Origin: Saprospiraceae bacterium
GTDB lineage: Bacteria; Bacteroidota; Bacteroidia; Chitinophagales; Saprospiraceae
DNA: 9,579 nucleotides
Reading direction: 5' to 3'
Assembly (NCBI GenBank): GCA_013002475.1
Contig: JABDJM010000353.1
Coordinates: 1-9,579 of the forward strand
A program made the translations under genes and the position numbers. Numbering within the stretch: the first letter of the stretch is position 1; each line of letters begins with the position of its first letter. The notes beneath the pieces are model-generated. The model was not told where the DNA came from, did not search any database, and saw only the letters and a list, made by a program, of their open reading frames with translations. Positions 1 to 6,881 of this stretch are shown one piece after another.

Positions 1-299
1 CTCTATGGCTTGCTCCGGAACAGTATTCGTTACTCCCCATTAGCGAGCGATTCAATGATTATTGTAAAGAGGTTCAGCAAAAGCTCGCAGTCCATGACAT
101 CCGTGGAACCATTGATGACAGGGCGGAGACGATTGGCAAAAAAATCCGTCAGGCTGAATTAAGCAAAGTACCCCTCATGTTGATCATCGGAGAAAAAGAA
201 GTGAATGACGGAATGGTTTCCGTGAGAATTCAAGGGGAAGGGGATAAAGGTTCCATGTCTCTGGATGATTTTGTGTCATTTTTCAAAGAAAGACTCTAG
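1..299 (+). CDS. thrS: threonyl-tRNA synthetase, C-terminal fragment
   Basis: This is the last ~98 residues of a class II aminoacyl-tRNA synthetase, read in the frame starting at base 3 and ending at a TAG at 297-299. The 5' part lies outside the window. The visible piece is the anticodon-binding domain of ThrRS. It opens with LWLAPEQ and LPISERFNDY, continues with the DDRAETIGKKIR segment, then VPLMLIIGEKEV, and ends with the VSVR...GDKGSMSLDDF strand-loop typical of ThrRS. The enzyme charges tRNA-Thr with threonine in the cytoplasm. The protein ends shortly after this block, as expected for the family. In many bacteria thrS is followed directly by infC-rpmI-rplT, but here no infC follows. 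Identification is by recognised family motifs; the aminoacylation core is not visible. Confidence 0.93.
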   Translation, partial: LWLAPEQYSLLPISERFNDYCKEVQQKLAVHDIRGTIDDRAETIGKKIRQAELSKVPLMLIIGEKEVNDGMVSVRIQGEGDKGSMSLDDFVSFFKERL

Positions 300-388
300 A
301 TAAATTTTGTCATGAATTCCTGTCACAATTTTTGAGATTTGAATCTGGAAAACCGCCAGGATAATTGATTTCTTTGTTAAGGTTTTAG

Positions 389-450
389 AAAATCCAAGGT
401 CCGGATTCAATTCATAGCCTTTCATTTCCAATCAGCTGGACCCGGATTTT
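389..450. repeat. interrupted inverted repeat downstream of thrS
   Basis: AAAATCC (389-395) and GGTCC (398-402) are complementary, in the right order, to GGACC (438-442) and GGATTTT (444-450). This gives a 7 + 5 bp stem with a small internal loop and a ~35-nt apical loop. A weaker 6-bp pair, AAAACC (349-354) with GGTTTT (381-386), lies just upstream. No T-run follows, so it is not a standard intrinsic terminator. It may still fold in the thrS 3' UTR or the leader of the next gene. The rest of 300-562 shows no gene. Confidence 0.4.
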
Positions 451-562
451 GATAGAGTAATTCTCCCAAGCACCAGGATTTAGTATAATTATCTTGTTAA
501 TATTTTATTAAGGACTTTCATTTCCCTGCAACCCCTTTAGCCTTTTTGTATCTTTCTTTTGT

Positions 563-904
563 ATGAGGCAGTTTTTACTTCTTTGCTTTTTTCTTTTGCT
601 AGGCCTTTTGACGCCGATCAGTGCTTTGCACTCAGGTGGAGATTCAGGGCCTGTCTCTTTTTATGGGGACCCAATAGAAGTGCAGCTTTTTCCAAATCCA
701 ACTGCTAATTACTTTCAGGTAAAGACAGATGAAACTGTTAACAGTGTCGAGGTTTTCAACCTATTAGGCAGGAAAATGGTCAGCTTTGACTTTGAGCCTG
801 GTGACTATTACGACATTAGCGAGCTACCTAATGGTCTTTATTTGATTCAATTAGTTTCCGACAACCATAAGGTGCTAACCACCCGGAGACTAAAAAAGCA
901 ATAA
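563..904 (+). CDS. small secreted protein consisting mostly of a T9SS type A sorting domain
   Basis: A 113-aa protein. Residues 1-21 form a Sec signal peptide: a short basic start, a long Leu/Phe-rich core and probable cleavage after ISA (residue 21). There is no lipobox Cys. After ~18 linker residues (LHSGGDSGPVSFYGDPIE) the remainder, about 40-113, matches the Por secretion-system C-terminal sorting domain. It has VQLFPNPT at 40-47, VEVFNLLGRKM at 62-72, DISELPNGLYLIQL at 84-97 and a basic tail ending RRLKKQ. Such domains normally sit at the end of large exported enzymes or adhesins, direct them through the type IX secretion system and are then processed. Here there is essentially no cargo. 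The ATG at 563 is preceded by a pyrimidine-rich stretch without a Shine-Dalgarno sequence. The function is unknown: it could be a surface peptide, a decay remnant of a longer exported protein, or a domain that works on its own. Confidence 0.85.
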   Translation: MRQFLLLCFFLLLGLLTPISALHSGGDSGPVSFYGDPIEVQLFPNPTANYFQVKTDETVNSVEVFNLLGRKMVSFDFEPGDYYDISELPNGLYLIQLVSDNHKVLTTRRLKKQ

Positions 905-911
905 TCCTATA

Positions 912-994
912 TTAAGGCGGGTGACTTTGAGAGGCCATTTCTATTTAAAATAGAAAGGGGCCGCAAATGAATGCGACCCCTAAACACGCCTTAA
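912..994. other. putative three-stem RNA structure
   Basis: An outer stem pairs TTAAGGCG (912-919) with CGCCTTAA (987-994), 8 bp. Inside are two hairpins side by side. One is TTTCTATTT (938-946) with AAATAGAAA (948-956), about 7 bp in practice because of the loop. The other is GGGGcCGCA (957-965) with TGCGaCCCC (972-980), 8 bp with one C/A mismatch and a 6-nt loop. GGCC at 933-936 can alternatively pair with GGCC at 959-962, which would disrupt the last hairpin. No T-run follows on either strand, so it is not a plain terminator. Nothing in the sequence fixes the strand. Confidence 0.4.
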
Positions 995-1110
995 AAACCC
1001 AAATTCTTACACAAATTTCTTTTATTCAATTCCATTCGTGTCCTAAGGATTCCAGGCGGATTCCTAGGGTTTCTTCGTTAAGTTGTTAATTAAGTACGGA
1101 GTTTTTACAA

Positions 1111-1162
1111 GCGCTACTACCTCCTTTTTGAGGAGATATAGTTTCGTCGTTTTTGTAGTCGC
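1111..1162. other. nested hairpin
   Basis: GCG (1111-1113) and ACTAC (1116-1120) pair with GTAGT (1155-1159) and CGC (1160-1162). Immediately inside, CTCCT (1121-1125) pairs with AGGAG (1131-1135) around a 5-nt loop. An alternative uses ACTA (1116-1119) with TAGT (1139-1142). Strand and role cannot be decided from sequence. Confidence 0.3.
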
Positions 1163-1167
1163 CAGTG

Positions 1168-1203
1168 GTGATTTGAAATGGATAAGAAAATATCCCTAAT
1201 CAC
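1168..1203. other. two-part hairpin
   Basis: GTGATT (1168-1173) pairs with AATCAC (1198-1203). Inside, GGATA (1180-1184) pairs with TATCC (1191-1195) around a 6-nt A-rich loop, with an asymmetric internal loop (6 nt against 2 nt). No flanking T-run. Confidence 0.3.
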
Positions 1204-1346
1204 AAGTTGTTTGGTGTTCCAGTGTAATTCAGGTTGCAATATAAAGATTCGTAGGAAAAAAGTCGGAATCTAGGAATACGAATTAGCTAATATTCCTGTA
1301 TTTCATAATCATTAAGAGTCACATTTTCACCATTTATCAAGGATAG

Positions 1347-1380
1347 AAAAAAAGATCCCATCGCCAACGGCGATGGGATC
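1347..1380 (-). terminator. intrinsic terminator of glnA
   Basis: A perfect 12-bp stem (GATCCCATCGCC at 1354-1365, GGCGATGGGATC at 1369-1380) with a 3-nt loop is followed, reading the minus strand, by seven T residues (1353-1347). It lies about 50 nt beyond the glnA stop codon and has the classic layout of a Rho-independent terminator for minus-strand transcription. The plus strand has no T-run after the stem, so it should act in one direction. Confidence 0.93.
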
Positions 1381-1394
1381 CTAGTCCTAACCAA

Positions 1395-1416
1395 TTTCTG
1401 TATTCAAATACAGAAA
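1395..1416. repeat. 22-nt inverted repeat in the glnA 3' UTR
   Basis: TTTCTGTATT (1395-1404) and AATACAGAAA (1407-1416) are perfect complements separated by 2 nt. As RNA they give a ~9-bp hairpin with a 4-nt loop. It sits between the glnA stop codon and the strong terminator, so a glnA mRNA would end in two consecutive hairpins. It may protect the 3' end or, as DNA, be a protein-binding palindrome. Confidence 0.45.
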
Positions 1417-1432
1417 ATTCTTATTGTAAGTG

Positions 1433-2449
1433 CTACGCTTTGACTGTTTCAAAGGCGTTGGCTACAGTTTTTATTATACGACTAGCTACCAGGTATGGAT
1501 CTGCATTTGAAGCAGGTCTTCTATCTTCAAGATATCCCATCCACGTTTCTGCGGTGGTTACCGGAATTCGAATAGAAGCTCCCCGATCAGAAACACCATA
1601 ACTAAACTGGTCAATTGATTGTGTTTCGTGAAGACCTGTCAAGCGCTGTTCGTTATTGGCTCCATACACAGCGATATGCTCATCATGTACAGGTCTGAAA
1701 GCTTCACAGATATCTTTGAACATAGACTCTCCACCAACTTCACGCATGGCCCGGTTCGAGAAATTACAATGCATTCCACTTCCGTTCCAATCTCCTTTAA
1801 CCGGTTTCGGATGAAGATCGATCTCTACTCCATAGCTTTCAGAGATGCGGTGTAACAGGTATCGGGACGCGATCAGGTCATCGCAAGCTTTTAAAGCACC
1901 TTTTCCGAAACATTGGTATTCCCATTGCCCGAGCATTACCTCAGCATTAATTCCGGTAATTCCCAGACCAGCTTCCAAACAGGCGTCCAGATGTTCTTCC
2001 ACCATATCTCTTCCAGCCACTTTTCCAGTCCCTACTGCACAGTAATAAGGTCCTTGTGGGCCGGGATATCCATCGACTGGAAAGCCAACGGGTTTATCAT
2101 TTGCCATGATCACATATTCTTGCTCAAAACCGAACCAGAAATCAGGATCATCATTAACTTTTGCTCTTGTGTTTGATTTGTGAGGAGTACCGTCAGGGTT
2201 CAAAACCTCGCAAACGACTAGCCAGCCATTCACGCGGGCAGTATCAGGATATACTGAAACTGGCTTGAGTACACAATCCGAAGAATGTCCTTCAGCTTGC
2301 CGAGTGGAGCTACCATCAAAGTTCCACATTGGAAGTTTGTCAACTTCACCTGTGAAGGAATCCATATTGATCACCTTGGTCTTACTCCTTAAGTTGGGCT
2401 CTGGCATATAACCATCTAGCCAGATGTACTCAAATTTGTAATTTGCCAT
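1433..2449 (-). CDS. glnA: glutamine synthetase, class II (beta-grasp type)
   Basis: A 338-aa cytoplasmic enzyme that makes glutamine from glutamate, ammonia and ATP. It is the short GSII (eukaryote-like) form, not the ~470-aa GSI or ~700-aa GSIII. The N-terminal beta-grasp domain (about 1-90) has MWNFDGSSTRQA at 41-52. The catalytic domain has GFEQEYV at 107-113 (metal-binding Glu residues), INAEVMLGQWEYQ at 167-179, GDWNGSGMH at 219-227, NNEQRLTG at 265-272, RGASIRIP at 289-296 and YLEDRRPASN at 306-315. Length and motifs look complete and active. No GSI-type adenylylation loop is seen. The ATG at 2449 gives a standard N-terminus. The gene is monocistronic, with a candidate promoter at 2546-2553 and a strong terminator at 1347-1380. 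No PII, ammonium transporter or GSIII gene is adjacent, so regulation is not evident from context. Confidence 0.97.
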   Translation of the reverse strand: MANYKFEYIWLDGYMPEPNLRSKTKVINMDSFTGEVDKLPMWNFDGSSTRQAEGHSSDCVLKPVSVYPDTARVNGWLVVCEVLNPDGTPHKSNTRAKVNDDPDFWFGFEQEYVIMANDKPVGFPVDGYPGPQGPYYCAVGTGKVAGRDMVEEHLDACLEAGLGITGINAEVMLGQWEYQCFGKGALKACDDLIASRYLLHRISESYGVEIDLHPKPVKGDWNGSGMHCNFSNRAMREVGGESMFKDICEAFRPVHDEHIAVYGANNEQRLTGLHETQSIDQFSYGVSDRGASIRIPVTTAETWMGYLEDRRPASNADPYLVASRIIKTVANAFETVKA

Positions 2450-2545
2450 AATTGGTTAGTTTAGTAAAGGTTTAAAAAAGTAGAATGGTCCGAAGCGCCG
2501 AACCTAAAACTGTAGTATCCTTAATTACAAATGAAAACTCTTAAT

Positions 2546-2553
2546 CAAATATA
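2546..2553 (-). promoter_or_regulatory. candidate glnA -7 promoter element
   Basis: The minus strand reads TATATTTG, an exact match to the Bacteroidota/Flavobacterium -7 consensus TAnnTTTG. It lies about 100 nt upstream of the glnA start. No clear -33 TTTG/TTG element is visible at the usual spacing (only a weak TGTG). If used, the transcript would have a leader of roughly 90 nt. Confidence 0.5.
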
Positions 2554-2647
2554 GAAGTAGTCCCTGCGCCACATGATGCTTATTTTAAATATACTGTCAA
2601 TTCAAAAGGCCTTGCTCGCCAAATAAATTATTGAAGTTCAAAGGCTT

Positions 2648-4207
2648 ATGACAAAAATTTCTGTTATTCCCACGGGTTCAAAAGACCAACTGTTTTCTCT
2701 GATAAAATCCTTAAGCAAAGCAGAAAAACGGAATTTCAAACTGTACGCAAACCGTACTGGAGCTCAAAAAGATCAAAAATTTATCCGGCTATTTGATGTG
2801 GTGGACAAGATGTCCACTTATGATGAAGAGCAGGTTAGGATTAAAATGGGACGCCTTACCAAAGGGAAATTGTCCAATCTTAAACGACACCTTTACCGAC
2901 AGATCCTGATCAGTCTAAGGCTAATCTATAAAGACAAGGACAACAGCATAGAGATCCGGGAGCAAATTGATTTTGCCTGGATACTCTACTCTAAAGGTTT
3001 GTATCTACAAGCCTTGAAACTTCTTGACAGGATCCGTGGACAAGCCCTGGAAAACAATCATGACCTTTTGTATCTGGAAATTCTTGAGTTCCAAAAGATG
3101 ATCGAGGAAAGGCATATCACACGGAGTCGACAGGTAAAAGGTAAGGTTGAGGCCCTGATGCTGGAGGCCGCCAAATACTCTAACATCACTCAGAATCGCT
3201 GCCGGCTTTCAAATCTAAAGATCCAGATGCATGGATATTATATCCAGCATGGGCACATTCAGAAGGAAGAGGATGTCAAATTTCTGGACTACTATCTGAA
3301 ATCATCTTTACAGGATATTAAAACTGAGAACCTCAGTTTTTTTGAGAAGGTGTATTTGCACCAGGCCTATGTATGGTATTATTATATCCTTCTGGATTTC
3401 AAGAAATGCCTGAGGCATGCCAGGGATTGGGTGCGGATCTTTGATAAACACCTGCACATGATCACCCTGGATAAGGATCTTTACATGCGTGGTTTACATT
3501 ATACTCTTACTTCCGCTTTTCACATAAAGGACAAGGAAACCTTTCTGGAATACCTGAAGGAGTTTGAGGAATTCTATTCGGAACAAAAGAAGAGCTTCAG
3601 CCCTGTCTCAAAAGCATTGGCATTTGTCTATCTTAATACAGCCCGGATCAACAAACATTATTATTTCGGGACCTTTGAAGGAGGTCTTAAATTGGTACCC
3701 AAATTATTATCAGAGATGCGTGGCCTGGAACATTCCCTGGATGTGCACAGGATCATGGTTTTCAACTACAAAATTGCCTACTTATACTTTGGCAGTGGAA
3801 AACCGGAGGAGACTTTGGATTATTTAAATCAAATAATTCAACTAAAGGCTGGTCACCTTCGGGCAGATATTCAAAGCTACTCCCGGATTCTTTCAATTCT
3901 TGCCCATTATCAGCTTGGGCATTATGACCTAATTCCTTACCTGGCAGACCAGACCATGAGCTTTATCAAGAAGATCGGCGGTTCACACGAAACCCAAACC
4001 CTGACTGTGAAGTTTTTTAAAAGCCTTGTAAATATTCCTCCTACAGAAAGGAAAAAAGCCTTTGAGAAATTCAAGAAGACATTGCTTAAGCTTGAAAAGA
4101 ACAGACTCGAAAAAAGGTCCTTTGTTTACCTGGATATTCTTACCTGGGTAGAAAGTCAATTACAAGACAAAACCATGCAAGCCATCATCAAAAAGGCTTC
4201 AGCCTAG
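2648..4207 (+). CDS. uncharacterised all-helical (TPR-like) protein, paralogue A
   Basis: A 519-aa soluble protein of a Bacteroidota family for which I know no function. There is no signal peptide or membrane segment. The N-terminus is basic and conserved with its paralogue at the right edge: KSLSKAEKRNFKLY (20-33), LSNLKRHLYRQILISLRL (75-92), IREQIDFAWILYSKGLYLQA (103-122) and EERHITRS (153-160). The rest is predicted helical. 368-400 has a TPR-like pattern (AYLYFGSGKPEETLDYLNQI), and 410-440 repeats the helix-turn-helix spacing. The C-terminus is Lys/Glu-rich with KRSFVYLDILTWVESQL near 489-505. The family looks like a scaffold or TPR-type regulator; that is inference. The gene is divergent from glnA (198-nt gap) and convergent with leuA, whose stop lies 6 nt away. 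The ATG at 2648 was chosen because the conserved block begins shortly after it. Confidence 0.85.
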   Translation: MTKISVIPTGSKDQLFSLIKSLSKAEKRNFKLYANRTGAQKDQKFIRLFDVVDKMSTYDEEQVRIKMGRLTKGKLSNLKRHLYRQILISLRLIYKDKDNSIEIREQIDFAWILYSKGLYLQALKLLDRIRGQALENNHDLLYLEILEFQKMIEERHITRSRQVKGKVEALMLEAAKYSNITQNRCRLSNLKIQMHGYYIQHGHIQKEEDVKFLDYYLKSSLQDIKTENLSFFEKVYLHQAYVWYYYILLDFKKCLRHARDWVRIFDKHLHMITLDKDLYMRGLHYTLTSAFHIKDKETFLEYLKEFEEFYSEQKKSFSPVSKALAFVYLNTARINKHYYFGTFEGGLKLVPKLLSEMRGLEHSLDVHRIMVFNYKIAYLYFGSGKPEETLDYLNQIIQLKAGHLRADIQSYSRILSILAHYQLGHYDLIPYLADQTMSFIKKIGGSHETQTLTVKFFKSLVNIPPTERKKAFEKFKKTLLKLEKNRLEKRSFVYLDILTWVESQLQDKTMQAIIKKASA

Positions 4208-4219
4208 CAGACCCTAGGC
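4194..4219. terminator. overlapping hairpins across the convergent stop codons
   Basis: GCCTAG (4202-4207) and CTAGGC (4214-4219) form a perfect 6-bp inverted repeat with a 6-nt loop. They contain the stop codons of paralogue A and leuA. On the minus strand, AGGC (4205-4202) can also pair with GCCT (4197-4194) across a TGAA loop. That 4-bp stem leads into a short T-run ending at 4190, a weak intrinsic terminator for the leu operon. The two pairings compete for 4202-4207. No better terminator for leuA is visible nearby. Confidence 0.35.
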
Positions 4220-5758
4220 ATTGGCTTGCACCTCTTTTCTTACTGATTGTAAACGGATCCTCTTCACCGCCGGGATTTTATTCAATGCATTAACATACGC
4301 CTTTAAAGAGGCGGTTACAACATCCGAATCTAAACCGAACCCATAATACTGGGTTCCTTCATGTTGAAGGGTAATATGAACTTTGCCAGTATCGGCCCTT
4401 CCTCCGCTCATGGATTGAACGAGGAGTTCCTCAAGGTTGAATTTTTTTCCGATGATCTTTTCGATCGCTTTAATTCCTGCATCGATCGGACCACTGCCAA
4501 AGGCTTTTTGCCAAACAGATTCTCCTGCAACTACTAGTTCCAAGGTTGCGGAAGCTCTTGAGCTTGTTCCACAAACAACATCCAGGTTTTTTAACTCGAT
4601 TAAAGATTCTGCCTGTTTGCCTTCCATGATCTCCACTAGATCTTCATCACAGAGGTCCTTTTTCTTATCTGCTAATGCCAGGAATTCTTCATAAGCTTTT
4701 TCCAACCTTTCCTGATCAACTTCATATCCCAAACGGACTAGATGGTGTTTCAGGGCAGCTTTCCCGGAGCGAGCCGTCAGGATGATAGAGTTTGTTGGAA
4801 TCCCAACATCCTCTGGGGCCATGATCTCATAGTTCTCACGGTTCTTTAAGACTCCATCCTGATGGATTCCAGAGGAGTGAGAAAATGCATTTCTACCAAC
4901 CACAGCTTTATTGGCCTGAATAGGCATGCGCATCATCCTGGAGATCATCAAACTGGTTTGATAGATCTTTTTACTATCAATATTTGTGTGGTATGGAAGA
5001 TCCTTATGAGTTTGGATCGTCATTGCTACTTCTTCCAAAGAGGTATTTCCTGCTCTTTCTCCAATACCATTGATGGTCACTTCCACCTGGCGTGCTCCAT
5101 TTTGGATCCCGGAAAGTGTGTTGGCGGTAGCCATACCCAGATCATTATGACAGTGGCAGGATAAAATAGCCTTGTGTATATTCTTGACGTTATCTCTTAG
5201 AAAACGCATTTTCTCTCCATACATCTCAGGAAGACAATATCCTGTTGTATCAGGGATATTTACCACCGTCGCACCGGCAGCTATCACTGCCTCAACCATC
5301 TGAGCCAGAAAGACATTATCGGCCCTTCCGGCATCCTCACAATAAAACTCAACATCCTCCACGTATTTCTTAGCATATCGAGTGGCAGCTATGGCCCTTT
5401 CAATTATTTTTTCACGGGTGCTGTTGAACTTGTACTTGATATGATAATCAGAAGCCCCTATCCCTGTATGGATCCTCTTCCTTTTTGCATACTCTAATGA
5501 TTGAGCTGCCACATCAATATCCTTTTCTACAGCTCTGGTAAGAGCACATATTACCGGATCACTTACCGCTTGAGAAATCGCCACCACTGAACGAAAATCT
5601 CCCGGACTTGAAATAGGGAAACCAGCTTCAATTACATCGACGCCCAATCTCTCTAGTTGACGGGCAACAACAATTTTCTCCTCAGTATCTAACTGGCAAC
5701 CGGGAACCTGTTCTCCATCCCGAAGGGTCGTATCAAAAACATAAATTTTTTCGCTCAT
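4214..5758 (-). CDS. leuA: 2-isopropylmalate synthase
   Basis: A 514-aa cytoplasmic enzyme for the first committed step of leucine synthesis: acetyl-CoA plus 2-ketoisovalerate gives 2-isopropylmalate. The N-terminal TIM barrel (about 1-270) carries [10 protein letters not shown] at 8-17 with the metal-binding Asp14, and CHCHNDLG at 201-208 with metal-binding His202 and His204. NGIGERAGN follows at 230-238 and SGIHQDG at 296-302. The C-terminal LeuA dimer/allosteric domain (about 385-505) has [12 protein letters not shown] at 453-464 and [18 protein letters not shown] at 477-494. The full regulatory domain suggests leucine feedback inhibition, as in the family. It is the last gene of the leuC-leuD-leuB-leuA operon, starting 10 nt after the leuB stop. 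There is no obvious Shine-Dalgarno sequence. Citramalate or homocitrate synthase are alternatives in this superfamily, but the leu context and full-length match favour LeuA. Confidence 0.96.
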   Translation of the reverse strand: MSEKIYVFDTTLRDGEQVPGCQLDTEEKIVVARQLERLGVDVIEAGFPISSPGDFRSVVAISQAVSDPVICALTRAVEKDIDVAAQSLEYAKRKRIHTGIGASDYHIKYKFNSTREKIIERAIAATRYAKKYVEDVEFYCEDAGRADNVFLAQMVEAVIAAGATVVNIPDTTGYCLPEMYGEKMRFLRDNVKNIHKAILSCHCHNDLGMATANTLSGIQNGARQVEVTINGIGERAGNTSLEEVAMTIQTHKDLPYHTNIDSKKIYQTSLMISRMMRMPIQANKAVVGRNAFSHSSGIHQDGVLKNRENYEIMAPEDVGIPTNSIILTARSGKAALKHHLVRLGYEVDQERLEKAYEEFLALADKKKDLCDEDLVEIMEGKQAESLIELKNLDVVCGTSSRASATLELVVAGESVWQKAFGSGPIDAGIKAIEKIIGKKFNLEELLVQSMSGGRADTGKVHITLQHEGTQYYGFGLDSDVVTASLKAYVNALNKIPAVKRIRLQSVRKEVQANA

Positions 5759-5768
5759 GACAAATGCT

Positions 5769-6881
5769 TTAAATCATTACAGATTGGAACATCCTTGATT
5801 CAATTTTTTCAAGAATCTGAGTTCCTATTTCATCTGTGGTACAAATATTTTCTATCGGTGTTTTTTCGTTTGCTATATCCCTTGTTCTGAGTCCCTCTTC
5901 AAGCACTCCGGCAATACTTTCTTCGATCAACAGAGACTCTTCTTCCATCTCAAAAGAATGACGAAGCATCATCGCTGCTGACAACATAGTTGCCATTGGA
6001 TTGGCCATATTTTTTCCGGCTATATCTGGTGCAGATCCATGAACTGGCTCGTACATCCCAATCCGGCCACTCAGTGAAGCTGATGGAAGCATGCCCAGAG
6101 ATCCGCTTATCTGTGAAGCCTCATCAGTCAAAATATCGCCAAACATATTTCCAGTAAGAACTACATCAAACTGCTTCGGGTCTCTGATCAATTGCATTGC
6201 TGCGTTGTCCACAAACATGTGGACTAATTGAACGTCCGGGAATTGCTTAGAAACCTCAATAACGGTTGCCCGCCATAATCTGGATGAATCCAACACATTG
6301 GCTTTGTCCACACTGTGCAGAATTCCACGGCGGCCTTGTGCAGCTTGAAATGCCATCGTGGCTATACGGATTATTTCTTCACGCGTATAGCTCAAAGTAT
6401 CATAGGCATGATTTCCTTCCGGATGGGTTCCGCGGTTTCCGAAATATATTCCTCCTGTTAATTCCCGGTAGAATAATATGTCTGTCCCTTCCAGGATCTC
6501 TCTTTTTAAACTGGATGCACTTGCCAGAGCATCATAGATCTTTATGGGTCGCAGGTTGGCAAAAAGGTTCAGAGATTTACGGAGTTTAAGAAGTCCTTGC
6601 TCCGGTCGCACCTTGGCGGAGGGATCAAGATCATATTTTGGATGGCCAACCGCTCCCAGAAGAATTGCATCAGCGGCTTTGCAATTATCAAGTGTTTCTT
6701 CAGGTAAGGGGCTTCCGGTTGCCTCAATAGCGGCATGACCTATCAGCGATTGCTCGAAGAGGAAGGGATGATTGAATCCCTTCCCAATTGCCTCGAGAGC
6801 GGTTCGGGCCCAGTAGGTAACCTCAGGTCCAATTCCGTCTCCAGGCAATACGACAATTCTTTTTTTCATTACCGGGCTCAT
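5769..6881 (-). CDS. leuB: 3-isopropylmalate dehydrogenase
   Basis: A 370-aa NAD-dependent oxidative decarboxylase converting 3-isopropylmalate to 2-ketoisocaproate. Family motifs run in order: LPGDGIGPE at 12-20, the substrate-binding [12 protein letters not shown] at 101-112, [12 protein letters not shown] at 137-148 (catalytic Tyr138), [14 protein letters not shown] at 191-204 (catalytic Lys193), and Mg-binding Asp225, Asp249 and Asp253 in [11 protein letters not shown] and [14 protein letters not shown]. The NAD-site segment [20 protein letters not shown] is at 276-295. Two starts are possible. The ATG at 6881 overlaps the leuD stop as TGATG and suggests translational coupling. The ATG at 6869 (residue 5) would give the commoner [13 protein letters not shown]-terminus. 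I keep the first because of the overlap. The C-terminus is slightly longer than many LeuB proteins. Confidence 0.97.
   Translation of the reverse strand: MSPVMKKRIVVLPGDGIGPEVTYWARTALEAIGKGFNHPFLFEQSLIGHAAIEATGSPLPEETLDNCKAADAILLGAVGHPKYDLDPSAKVRPEQGLLKLRKSLNLFANLRPIKIYDALASASSLKREILEGTDILFYRELTGGIYFGNRGTHPEGNHAYDTLSYTREEIIRIATMAFQAAQGRRGILHSVDKANVLDSSRLWRATVIEVSKQFPDVQLVHMFVDNAAMQLIRDPKQFDVVLTGNMFGDILTDEASQISGSLGMLPSASLSGRIGMYEPVHGSAPDIAGKNMANPMATMLSAAMMLRHSFEMEEESLLIEESIAGVLEEGLRTRDIANEKTPIENICTTDEIGTQILEKIESRMFQSVMI

Larger units (their letters stand above)
905..1346. other. gene-free intergenic region rich in inverted repeats
   Basis: There is no convincing coding sequence on either strand. 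The stretch contains a run of local inverted repeats: a three-stem set at 912-994, nested stems at 1111-1162, a two-part hairpin at 1168-1203, and stems at 1245-1271 and 1272-1297. A pair of GGATTCC direct repeats lies at 1047-1053 and 1058-1064. No clear TAnnTTTG promoter was found on either strand, and no T-box, tmRNA, RNase P or SRP RNA core motif was recognised. It may hold an unrecognised structured RNA or long UTRs. Individual elements are listed separately. Confidence 0.45.

Noticed and set aside
549..556. TATCTTTC as a -7 promoter box for the small secreted protein
   Set aside because: One mismatch to TAnnTTTG, no -33 element at the expected spacing, and it lies so close to the ATG that the transcript would be leaderless; too weak to annotate.
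912..994. A tRNA-like cloverleaf at the three-stem element
   Set aside because: The outer stem is 8 bp, there are only two inner arms, no TTCRA T-loop and no plausible anticodon arm.
967..1089. A 40-codon plus-strand reading frame (start MNATPKHALK) in the intergenic region
   Set aside because: No ribosome-binding site, no recognisable composition or motif, and its start lies inside the 957-980 hairpin; it looks like a chance frame.
1111..1297. A known housekeeping RNA (6S, SRP, RNase P, tmRNA)
   Set aside because: None of the core motifs of SRP, RNase P or tmRNA could be read on either strand; 6S RNA cannot be formally excluded without a covariance search but nothing specific supports it.
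1619..2176. Several plus-strand open frames opposite glnA
   Set aside because: They are antisense to a complete, strongly conserved glutamine synthetase and show no protein-family features.
4437..5164. Plus-strand open frames opposite leuA
   Set aside because: They are shadows of the leuA coding sequence; composition and content follow the opposite strand's codons.
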